From the NCBI RefSeq assembly GCF_019112545.1, contig NW_025064882.1, positions 634,928-698,927 of the forward strand: a stretch of DNA of 64,000 nucleotides, read 5' to 3'. The notes under the pieces were generated by a model. That model was not told the DNA's origin, made no database searches, and worked only from the letters and a program-made list of their open reading frames with translations. How positions within the stretch are numbered: position 1 is the stretch's first letter; each line of letters begins with the position of its first letter. Made by a program: the position numbers and the translations under genes. The stretch comes from Guyanagaster necrorhizus. Taxonomy: Eukaryota; Basidiomycota; Agaricomycetes; Agaricales; Physalacriaceae. This document shows, in pieces, positions 22,710 through 33,206 of the stretch.

Positions 22710-25268
22710 TTACACTGGAATTTTCTTCTCGTCTTCTTCAGCTGTCTCCGACGAAATATCGCTTCCAACTCCCAATCCCATCTGCGAAGTATCATAGCCC
22801 CTCGATTCCAAGTATTGTCGGAACTAAACGATTGTCAGATGACACACAAGAGACTGTTTCACCCTACTTACAGCAATGTCTTCCTCGACCATACCATCAT
22901 GGCTCAAAGGTTTGATGAAACAGAAAGTCACGATGGCGCTCAGGATAGCAAGACCGCTACCAACCCAGAAAGGCCCTGTATTTCCCCTGGTCGTGTCTTT
23001 ACCGCCGAACGCTGCAATGCTCCGTCAACATTTTGCCCCGGTAATCAAGGATACAAGGATACCGTCAATCATAGGAGGGAATGCTGAATGTTTTAGGATC
23101 AATGTTTGCCGATTGAAGAACACTTTAGATCTCACCCCATATGCCAACGAATGCGCCGACTTTCCCGGTGGCAGCGGCTATTCCATAAAATTGTCCCCGG
23201 ATAGCCGTGGGACTCGTTTTGCTTGCCAGGAGACCAATGTTGTTGCCGGGACCTATCGTCAGTGATCTGAGTAAAATCTCGTCGTAGGAGCTGTCGGTTC
23301 TTCTTACCAAGCTCTCCAAAGCTCAAGAAGATGCCATAGACGACCTGACATGATCTAAATGAGTAGTACGTTGTGGAAATGTTGCGAGGAATCTCACGGC
23401 AAATGCAGCCACATGTGAGGCAAGCCTGAACGTTGATCAGATATCAGTCACTCTATCACGGCTGACCTACTTCTCATAGCATCCGCTCATGATGAACCCG
23501 ATTATGGCCTGTGATAGGAGTCCCACAATCTGCCAATGAATTGTATGTATGTAGCGCATGCACCCACTATAAGAACAAACATACCATAGTCCATTTTGGC
23601 CCAAGGAAGTCGACAACGAAGGCTCCAAGGATAGTTCCTGTTGGAGGTGAGTGACCCCGAACTTCTGGACCAAGCACGTCGTTTTACCTGGGATGTAGAA
23701 CAGGCTGCGCGAATGGTCAAATCTAGAGATGGATAGAGGAGAGGAATAAGTACTTGATTACAACGTTCCATCCAAATACGATGCTGAGCTTCTCGGACCC
23801 GCCAGTAATGCTGGCATGTTGTCAGCCGACTAGTCACGGTTTTGAAACAGACGCCTACTTGTTTACCACGGTGGAAGAATATAAACCGAACTGTATACTG
23901 ATAATTCTAGCGGAAAAACGAAAGGGGCGATCTTACTGACAGGATACCTGAAAAAGGGTGAGAAATGATTTAATGATCCAGGAGAATACAGATACTGACA
24001 CAATAAAATCATATAAAAACCTAGTAGTTGTTTAGTAGGGAACATGGCTGTTGAAGACTCATACCAGGTGAAGGAAATAGCGGCCAAGGAAACTCCATAG
24101 CGACGCAAGACGAGCATGTAAGGAATACGAACGCGCTTCATTGAATCTTTCTTGTATCTCTGGGGTTCGTCCATCCGAAGCCGCCAGATGAAAACTGCCA
24201 ACGCAGGGACGACTCCGAGCCCCAAGGAAAGACGCCAAACGGCACGGAGGTGGTTTTCGCCGAAACTATGCGATTGTGACACTCAGCGGGGAAGAAAGAA
24301 GCTCAAAGCCTGGAAGATGCCTACATCCAGTATAGCACCAAGACGACGAAGGCGGAAATCACGAAGCCGAAGTCGATCATGGAATCTGCTTGAGCGTCAA
24401 ATAGTGGTGCATGCTGTTTCGATGTGCTCACTGGTCGCCAATGTAAACCACCGATGTTGGGCATTTTTGCTTATGGTGTCTTCTTCAGAGTTCTCTGAAG
24501 CAGCCACGGATCCGCAAGGATACTCGGCGCCGACACCAATACCGAGAAGGAATCTGAATCCAACTGTCAGTGGGGAAGGATGAAGTGAGACTGATAGGAT
24601 CAGAACTGACCGGCATGCACAGAGCATACTTAGCATTCCATCGACGCTATGATGGGCGCCCGAAGACGCGGCGGACAAACCTGAGAAAAGGGCGACAATA
24701 CCGGTAGCGGCCATCTAAAAGCGGTAGTCTCAGTCGAGGTACGCAGGTCGGGCATAAGGCGGACTAACCATGCCGAACTTGCGTCCAATTTTGTCGGATA
24801 GATAGCCTGGAGGTATATTGATCAGATACCGTGAATATATTTGACATACGACGCACCGAAGACGAGCATTCCAACGACTGTACCAGCAAAAGCCAAGCTG
24901 CTCACGAGCGTACTGTAGTTCTTGGCGTTGATCACTTCGGTCCCATAAATACGCTTGAGAACTGGCGACTCTTGAGCGTCAGTTCCCTGTCAGAGTAATG
25001 GAGATGCACTGACGAGTGTTCACTGTTGATTGCGGTCAGTGATGAATGGGCTCACTGAAAGGATAACAGGCTCACCACTTCCGATAATATTATTGGCATA
25101 GCCTTCAAAATATGGAGTCAGTCAACGTGGCCCGAATACAATAGGAAATCCATACCGTCGGAGAACAGCGCGGTTCCGCACCTACAGAAGACATTTCAGC
25201 GCTTCATAGAGGAACAAAGCAGGCTGGACCTACGCGAAAATTAGGGAGACACTTTTCAGAGGCGGCAT
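22710..25268 (-). CDS. GIT1-like glycerophosphodiester permease (MFS)
   Basis: A plasma-membrane transporter of the major facilitator superfamily, close to yeast Git1 and the Pho84 phosphate permeases. About 15 exons join in frame from ATG 25268 to TAA 22710-22712. Landmarks are [17 protein letters not shown] (TM1), the MFS loop [33 protein letters not shown] (the GIT1-type signature; Pho84 has GIGGDYP), [68 protein letters not shown] and [15 protein letters not shown]. The C-terminus is short and acidic. Likely substrates are glycerophosphoinositol or glycerophosphocholine, known for the family but not shown by the sequence. The N-terminus is short, so an upstream exon cannot be excluded. 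Confidence 0.85.
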
Positions 25269-25906
25269 CTTGAGTCTTGACTAACTCGGAGAAGGGAAGG
25301 AGAAGGAAAGTCTTTAGAAGGTACGGCCCTAGTTTTGAATATGTACTGATACATGATGCATGATGATCAAAGCATGCTCCATCAACGGAAGAAACAGTCT
25401 TTCCTTGTGCTCCTCTAGATGTACTAAGAGCGAACGTGTGTGCTGCGTCGGGAGTTGCAGCACTATTCCGGTTATGCGCTCCATTCAGCAACGAGGACTA
25501 GCTTTCCCCATGCGTTACCAAGCATATGGACCTACGCTATCATTGGACTCGTGGCTTGAACATTTATGGGTGTAACATGTTCGGTTCCTTATCAGATACT
25601 GTCCCTGTCGCGCCTATCCTCGTCCGATAGGGCAAAGTCGCAGCGGTGTTCTTTATGGCACGAGGACGCGGCGTACCATGTGAACCAGATATCTCGAACC
25701 TGTTTCTAATAAAAGTAGCTGGAACTCGATCCAGGATGTCTAGCAAAGGTAGTTAGTTCACCATCAAAAACCATAGTCACATCGGGGTCATTTGCGGCTC
25801 ATATGAATCCTGCTGTCTAGGCTGTCGCAAAACGACGGGGTCCCTAGGCCTCTGGATGTCACAAGCTTTCTAGTACCCATGTCCCAAAACGCCTCACTAA
25901 TACTAA
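25269..25906. other. intergenic, no confident gene
   Basis: Between the permease start and the DUF6593-like remnant. No consistent frame is seen; the 5' exon of the DUF6593-like gene may lie here. Confidence 0.4.
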
Positions 25907-26525
25907 TCCTACACCGTCATCACTGACCAGGACGGTGGGAAGACCATCTATCAAGTCTACACTCAGAACGAACCTTCGACAGCAACATTTGTCAAAAATA
26001 CAGCCGGGGATGTCATAGCCTCATGGGAGTGGAGAGAAATCCGGTCTGATATCATAACTCTCGGTGGCGCAAGTCCTACGCCTGTCAGTTCGTGGTCGAA
26101 GAAGAGCATTGTGCCTTTCAAGGAGTACGTATATTTGCAAAAAGCTTGTCCTCTATGACTGACTTTCTTGGAAGGGAAATGGACCCGGACTTTTCTTTGA
26201 AGTGAGTATTTATATACTTGCGCACTGTGAGCCCCTAGCCTATCTCGCTTCTCTAAAGCTCTATCGCGCGGACGATAAAGTATAGCCCATTGTCCGCTTC
26301 CAAAAATCCCGACGAGCCGCAGACTCAACCCATACGCCCACTCAGTTGATCTTTGATGAACGCGCCGAAGAGATTAGAGACCTCGTTGTGATCTCGTTCC
26401 CTGTGCTGGAGAAGAGTCGAAGGAAAACAGAGAGTTCTACCATGAATAAGGCGCATGTTCTCACCCAGCCAGCCTTTGCGGCTCTAGGATCTACAAACTA
26501 CGTACTCAAGAATGGAGGTACCTAA
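25907..26525 (+). pseudogene. DUF6593-type protein, interrupted
   Basis: The frame shows the features I associate with basidiomycete DUF6593 proteins: TVITDQDGGKTIYQVYT, then VIASWEWREIRSDI, then LYRADDKV, PIVRFQKSRR and RDLVVISFPVLEKSRR near the end. The coding frame between LYRADDKV and PIVRFQ contains a TAG at 26283-26285. No nearby GT donor removes it without losing conserved sequence. At the 5' end two TAA codons (25898-25900 and 25904-25906) stand just before the first domain residues, and no in-frame ATG is clear. It is therefore called a probable pseudogene, though an undetected intron could explain the 5' end. A second, intact member lies at 32351-32882. Confidence 0.6.
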
Positions 26526-26736
26526 TTATGCTGTCATGCTATGAACCAAGAGAATTGAAGCTCGTAATTTGCAATAACTATTTGAGTCGTCTACATACAT
26601 ACATTCATTCTTGCCAGTGCGACGACTACCACTACTTGAGATATATATATAATACATGAAAATCAAACTCTAGACTAAACGATCAACACCGGATCGTACC
26701 GTAAGTGGAACTCGACCTACCTATGATGCCATTCTT
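26526..26736. repeat. AT-rich microsatellite stretch
   Basis: A tract with tacatacatacattcattc near 26596 and atatatatata near 26640 lies between the 3' ends of two convergent genes. Confidence 0.6.
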
Positions 26737-29700
26737 TCATTTGAAAATTGGCACTTCGAACATATCCAGTCGGTCTGAACAGTCATGAGCATTTCAAACA
26801 CAACAGTTATGAACCATACCTTGTCCATTAGCATAAATGTAATCTTTCTCCTTCTGCGCAAGATGCTTCAAGTAACTCTCGGTCTCATGCGCTGACACAG
26901 CGACCTTGGGATTACTGAAAGCGCCTCCACGGACAGCAGCTAGTGTAACATGATAACGGGACGTGCGGTTGGCCAACATCATCCAGGAGATAACCTCAAG
27001 GATCCTCTTCAAACCAAAATCAAAATCGAACTCACATCAAATGGCGAAGTCGTCGTTCCTTCTTCGTTGTGTCCTTCGATTGATACCCTGTCAGGTTTCG
27101 GCCGGCCAAACAGTAATCCCTTCAGCTCAATGGGATATCCATGGTAGTTGAAGTGGATTGGCTTGTCCTCGGTGAAAAATGTGTTAAAGGCCTCTTTAGA
27201 CAGTGCATGGGGATGCAAACCCGTAGCCGCCAGGATCATCAAATCTGTCACGTTCACGACGCGGACCCGAAGGTCAGGAGCATATTTGCGAAGGAGAGCG
27301 GCAGCTGCGATGACTTCAAAGGTAACTTCGACACCAATACCGACAAGAACACTACGGTGGAGCCTGTTGAGTGACGTGAAACGAGCAATAGCTAACGCTG
27401 ACGTACACATCAGGATCTACGCCATCATCAACGCTGGCGAACTTCCAGACTGAGGCACCGGCAACACAGTGCTGTTGAATATAGGTGTTTAGAGATGAAC
27501 ACTCATCTAGCGTAAGTACAACTTACTCGGTCCGCTTCTTCGGCTGAAAGCCAGACTGGTGTGGGCTGCTTGCTACCGACCATCAGGTTGACGTAGTTCT
27601 TGGCCCTAAGGCAGTGGGAAACCGTGGACAAGAAGCAATTGGCATCAGGAGGAAGATATACGCGGGCAGAGATAGACTTGAGATTAAATACAGCTCCAAT
27701 GAATGACGGGTTCTGATGAGAGAAGCCATTGTGTTCTTGTCTTGTCCATGTCGACGTCTCGAGGTAGTTAATAGACCCAACATCTTGTCTCCAAGACGTC
27801 TCAGCAGCCTAGGAACAATAATCTCAAAAGGAAAGGAGCAAGTAACGACGCATGCGACGCACCATCTTTGCGAACTTGGCGTATTGCACCATCATTGTGT
27901 GCACGATACCTAAGAAGGCTTCGTAACTCGGGAAGAGACCAGTTCATCCCGTGAGTGTATATCCTTGGAGCATACCTTGACAGGTGTGCTCAGACAGGAT
28001 CTCGACAACTATGAAGGCCATGAGAAAAATGCCATCTAATACTTGATATATGATAGCACTAACCTCGACCGCCGCTTGCTCTGGAAGCGATATCCCATTG
28101 GAAATTACGACCACTTTTCTCGAGAACAGCATCAAGTTTGTTGGAGACAAGTTCATCTGGAGAGAAAATCCTGAACGTGGTGGGATTCCTAAAGAAATGA
28201 AGGTGGTGAATGGTAGATTTACAATCTCTTGACCTGTAACTTGCTCATTGATAACCTCCTTCAGAAACCTTCTAACAGCCTTCATGCAACTTTCCTGCGA
28301 TCCCTTCTCTACTGCGAGATCGCTCCATTCAGGAAGATCGAGAGGTATGTATGCCTTGTAACTCTCCTTCTTCTGACCGAGCTTCTTCTCGGAGACTCCG
28401 GGAATAACACTGAGGATCTCGTCCACAGGGGAGCCTTCTGCATTGAACAGTTCCTCCGGCTTGTAGCTCTTCAACCATCTCTGTAGCTCTGCAAGTTCTT
28501 CTGCAGATGTTTTAGCGTTCGGCAAGGGAACCTGGTGAGAGTGGAAGGATCCCTCGATAAGTTCACCATGGAATGACTTGGGTCCAGCCAAACCCTTGGG
28601 GGTACGAAGGATTATGACAGGCCAACGAGGCTTGACGATGGGAATACCGATACGAGCAGCGGTTTGAATCCTTTTAATCTCTGCCAACGCCCATTCCATA
28701 GACGCAGCAAGATCATTGTCAATGTTGTCGATGTCAGAAACGATGCGCGCTTGATAACCATAACCGCTGTCCCAACGACGAAGTTAAAATTGAGTAAAAA
28801 TGAAAAGAAGGAAAAACGGTACGTGAAAAGGGCAGTCATCTCCTTGTCATCCATCGTTCCATAGATGGTACGCTCCGAAATCTTGAAGCCATTAAGGTGA
28901 ATGATTGGGAGGACCGCGCCAGACTCGGCAGGGTCGATGTACTTGAATCCGTGCCACGCTGTGGCAGTGGGGCCCGTCTCAGCTTCACCGTCACCGACGA
29001 CAGAAGCCACGACCAGTCCGGTTTGTCCATGACTGCTCCGAAGGAGACACTGAGCGCGTATCCCAACTCCCCACCTTCATGGATAGCTCCCGGAGTCTCG
29101 GCGTTGATGTGACTAGAGAGGCGCCAGTCAGGGATGAAGGTTGAGAATGAAGAGAACAAATCACCTTGGGAATCCACCCGGAGCGCTGAACTTTGAGATA
29201 AGCCCTCTGAGCCCTTTGTAATCTCGGGTATATTCCGGAAGGAAGACGCTCATAGAGTCTTCGAGCCATAGACAAGACAAAATGGCTGGGGCACCATGTC
29301 CTAAGACGCGTTTCTGATGAGCAACAAAATAATAAGAAAAGCGTGTAAAATATTTCTCTACCTGAGCCAACAACATACAAGGCTTCCAAGCCGGTCTTCC
29401 GAATGATTCTGTTCAGGTGAGCATACACCATCACAAGACCAGGACACGTTCCCCAGTGACCGAGAAGACGAGGCTTGATGTTCTCGTATGTAAGAGCCTT
29501 CTCGCAGAGAACATTGTCCTTCAAGAAAATCATTGCTGCGAGTAGGAATAAGCAATCGTCAAGACGCGTCGTGTTGGCTCACCTGCTGCAATATAGTCGG
29601 CTGCACGCCTGAACTTTTGAATAGCGTTCAGTTCCTCGGCGGGCAGGTATTCATGGGTGTTCAGTTTGACGCTAATGTCGAGAAACACATCAGGGAGCTG

Positions 29701-29748
29701 CGAAGGGTCTGGCAAAGGATTGGGTTGAAACAAGACTTAGCCGGGCAT
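26737..29748 (-). pseudogene. XFP: phosphoketolase (XFP), frame broken by two stops
   Basis: Phosphoketolase is a thiamine-diphosphate enzyme that splits xylulose-5-P or fructose-6-P to acetyl-P. Nearly the whole family sequence is readable over many exons: [122 protein letters not shown], and the end DRLDMFEVPIFK before TGA at 26737. Two stops interrupt it. The best ATG (29748) is followed after two codons by TAA (29737-29739). A TGA (27944-27946) stands in GYTLTG-stop-TGLFPSYEAF, where the family has a conserved Arg. No splice removes the second one. It is divergent from acetate kinase at 30460. Loss of function is inferred; stop readthrough or a sequencing error are alternatives. Confidence 0.85.
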
Positions 29749-29809
29749 CGCAGTAGAATATGAGGCAGATAGTAATGGAAAAATAAGAATGATCCATTGA
29801 ACGGAGAGG

Positions 29810-29816
29810 CTTTATA
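29810..29816 (-). promoter_or_regulatory. TATA box of phosphoketolase gene
   Basis: On the minus strand TATAAAG stands about 62 bases before the ATG at 29748, the expected core promoter spacing. Its good preservation suggests that any loss of the gene is recent. Confidence 0.55.
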
Positions 29817-30459
29817 GCAGCAACGTTTAGCTGGAGAGGTGATATCATTGGAGGAAAACGCAGTGTAGTCTAATTTGCCGAGGCCCTTCCATGGGACCCC
29901 GGATACTTTGGCCACGGGTTAGCGAATCAGAATAATTCCTGCACTTTTCTGTATTGCCGCTACTTTTATTGTATAACGACCCTACAGTGGACGGATCCAA
30001 GTAAAGGTATCGATATCTGCTTGAACATTAAATAAAGGCTTCCGGTGCGGTTCCTCCCTATCTCAGTTCCTGTTACATACTGAATCGTACTATACTCTGA
30101 CTCTGACCAGGATTGTATAGGACCAAGCTTATTAAGATATGAACTGATCAGTCTAATCAAGGGCTGACGTTGAGATATCATTACTTTTGGTCCGGCCCCA
30201 GGGTACAATGTGCCATCAAGTTCCGCCCTCTGTGTACGTGCGTCCGTACTTAGGACTACTACTTACTTACTTGGCCTGGATCCTCCAACCAGCTCTTGCA
30301 CCGGGTTTTCTATTCGTTTCTCCTAAGTCCAGGCCAAAGCCACGGTCATCCAGCAATTTATTTCGTGGTGTATAGTGACCACAAGACACTTCTAAGCATT
30401 TAGGGTCGAGCGGTTTCGTGAATCAAAAGAAACGTCGGTCTCCGAGTTCCACAACAACC
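29817..30459. promoter_or_regulatory. divergent promoter region XFP / ACK
   Basis: About 640 bases separate the two divergent genes. It contains a short tactacttacttactt tract near 30258-30273 and no convincing open frame. Shared control of the pair is inferred from the layout. Confidence 0.45.
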
Positions 30460-32023
30460 ATGGTTGATATCACACCTGCTTCGAGAACTGGTCTAATCCT
30501 TTCTGCTAATGCCGGTTCTTCTTCGCTCAAGATATCTCTCTACGAACTCGTGGGTGATAATGCAGAATCACCCAAGTTGCTCCTGACTTCGTCGATCTCC
30601 AATATCACTACTCCACCAGTCAAGTTTTTGTTTCAACCGCTGGAAATCTCCACGACGTGTCGGGTCAAGAACGAGGAAGTTCCGACCATTACAGAGCATG
30701 CATCCGCCTTTGCCCACTTCCTTGAATCCCTCCAGAGTGAAGCGGACATTGACAAGGACAGAATTGTCCAAGTCTGCCATCGTGTCGTTCATGGCGGAGA
30801 CTATACTGATGCCGTCGTCATCAGCGACGGGACTTACCATCATATTGGAAAGCTATCTGACCTGGCACCCTTGTATGTATTTTTACGCAATGCGTGTTCA
30901 TTTACTAATCTCAAGTTTTACACAGACACAACGGAGCCGCTCTTGCTGTTATCAAGTCTTGCATTTCCGTCCTTCCCAAGACGAATTCGATCGCGTTCTT
31001 TGATACGGCTTTTCATCGTTCCATTCCGCCGCATATTGCGAACTATGCCATTGATCAGGCAATCGCGAAGAAACGGGGTCTAAAGAAATACGGATTTCAC
31101 GGTCTCAGTTGTACGTAGAGGTTCTCCCCTTACTTTTAAGTGCTCACACACTAGTAGATGCATTCATATTGCGCGCAGTCGCGCAATTTCTCAACAAGCA
31201 TGTCTCACTTTACGTAGTTGCGAAGATAAGCTGATTTTCACAATTAGCCGCCATCCGCGCTCAATTTGATCATACTCCATCTTGGGTCTGGCGCGTCTGT
31301 GTGTGCTGTGAAAGAGGGGTGTTCTTATGATACATCAATGGGTTTAACGCCACTCAATGGGCTTCCGGGGGCAACTCGTTCCGGTGCGATTGATCCCAGT
31401 CTCATCTTTCACTACACCAACAAGGCGGGAAGGATAAGTCACGACCCCAAAGTCGCGACGCAGCTGCACGTTACTCAGGTTCGTTTCTAACGTGCGATCA
31501 TTGCCCATTAGTATCAACGTTCGCGTGAAATCGACAGGCCGAACACATCTTGAACTCCAAGTCGGGGTGGAAATCTCTGACGGGAACGACTGACTTTGCG
31601 CTCACAACCAGACGCTCGAATGAAGGTTCTCCTGTCGACCAATTGGCTTTTGATCTCTTCAGAGATCGTGTCTTGAACTATATCGGCTCTTATCACTTGA
31701 AGCTTGGAGGCCAGGTTGACGCGCTCGTTTCTTCAGGGGGGATCGGAGAGAGGAGCGTCGAACTTAGGAAGGCTATAGAGACCAAGTTAGAATGCCTTGG
31801 TTATTCTGGAGTGGGGGACGCCAATGAAGACGCTAATCATAAGGAAGGCGTAGTCATTGACGTGAGCAGGGGTGACCCAGAGACCAAGAAGATCTTGATA
31901 TGCCGGACAGACGAGCAGGTAGGCTATTTCTCGTAAGCGGAACTTTACTCTGCTAAAGTGCCTATACAGTTCGAAATGGCAAGACAGTGTGCACAAGGTG
32001 ACAAGTTCTGGGAGCCTGTGTAA
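30460..32023 (+). CDS. ACK: acetate kinase
   Basis: Acetate kinase interconverts acetyl-P plus ADP with acetate plus ATP and would take the product of phosphoketolase. From ATG 30460 to TAA 32021-32023, exons join without any stop to about 430 residues. Motifs are [15 protein letters not shown] (N-terminal phosphate-binding), [12 protein letters not shown] (active-site Arg), [13 protein letters not shown] (catalytic Asp), [26 protein letters not shown] (adenosine loop), [19 protein letters not shown] and [15 protein letters not shown]. All key residues I can name are present. Eukaryotic ACK is restricted to some fungi, algae and protists and in fungi usually occurs beside or together with XFP. 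The ATG context is acaaccATGG. Confidence 0.93.
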
Positions 32024-32350
32024 TGTCGCTCGTTGTGACCTGCTGCAATACTTGCAATATAGATTCTAATGTATTGAGCGCTAATCTTTTACTCGCGTTG
32101 TGCTGAAGCCCTTCCTAATAAGTTCAACGTCATACTGCCCCCATTGTCCTGAGGTTGTACGTTGTGGTGCAGTCCTCCTTCCTCCTTCTCTCTGCGTATT
32201 TTCTCAAGGTACAAGAAAGAAGCCACGATGTGATCAAGCCTCGCTGAACCAATGTCGCGATCATGTATCATTAAAGACGCCGGTGAACCTTGGGGTAGAG
32301 AGCTGCTGGGGGGGTGTTGTCTGTGAAACTCGGCGACAGGTGATGCGTTG
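32024..32350. other. intergenic, no gene seen
   Basis: Short spacer between the convergent 3' ends of ACK and the DUF6593 gene. Confidence 0.5.
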
Positions 32351-32882
32351 TTACTGGAGTATAACTATATACGCGTGAGTTGTTGCGACTAATTCAATCG
32401 GCGCATCAATGCTAACTTTCAAGGATAGACCAGGTGAGTTTCCCTTCCATTGATACGCTTTCCAGGTTTGGTCCTTGAAGGACACAGTCCTGAAAAACAT
32501 GGTGGCTATCAGCATTCCCCATTGGAAAACGCGTGCGAAACACGTACGTATTGAAGGGATTCATGCTTCTCTTCAACCAGCTTGTCGCGGGAGTTGGCAT
32601 GTTGTCTCCAAACGATATCATATCTGACTTGTACCTATGCCATTCGAATGAAGCAATAATGGTCTCCTCTCCAATGGTCGACGGACTGTCAAGAGGACTA
32701 GCCGCTCTTCGTACCAGGGTTAACTGATGTTTTCGCTGTTTGATAGTGTCCACGCTGTAGTACAGCTGACCAGTATTTCCATCGATAATATCTGTGCGTG
32801 TTGGATCGTCTGGTTGAAAGATGAGTGAGAGCACTGGATGAGAAGTCTCGAAGATGTCGATTGATTGTGACCGTATGGACAT
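32351..32882 (-). CDS. DUF6593-type protein
   Basis: Two exons from ATG 32882 to TAA 32351-32353 join at a gtacgt donor. The joined protein of about 155 residues shows the DUF6593 order: LSLIFQPDDPTRTDIIDGN, GQLYYSVDT, TIIASFEWHRYKSDMISFG, the short Trp segment DQTWKAYQWKGNSPGLSL and the end THAYIVILQ. These proteins are numerous in mushroom genomes and of unknown function, with a beta-rich, tubby-like appearance that I infer only from the alternating pattern. A broken relative lies on the far side of the XFP-ACK pair at 25907-26525, in inverted orientation. Confidence 0.72.
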
Positions 32883-33206
32883 GAGGGCAGCTGTTTACTT
32901 GACACACGGAGGGAAGCTTTATGATAATTCTCATGTTCGAACTGAAACAGATCAAACAGCGTGATGCCCGAGCTGGTACGTGGATTCAATGTTGCTCAAT
33001 CATAAAATGGGGTATTGTCTTGAGATTCGTGCGCAGCATTTGGCTGTCATTCCGAACTGAGGGAAATGAGCCTAACGAATGTAACTAACTCATTAAGTTA
33101 GGCCTAGTAAAGAGGGAGTAAACCACTGTGATGGCTAGTACTGAAAGGTTCGTCTACCAGGTTACAAGTTGTCGGCAACAAGAGCAAAACAAAGACACCC
33201 TTACCA

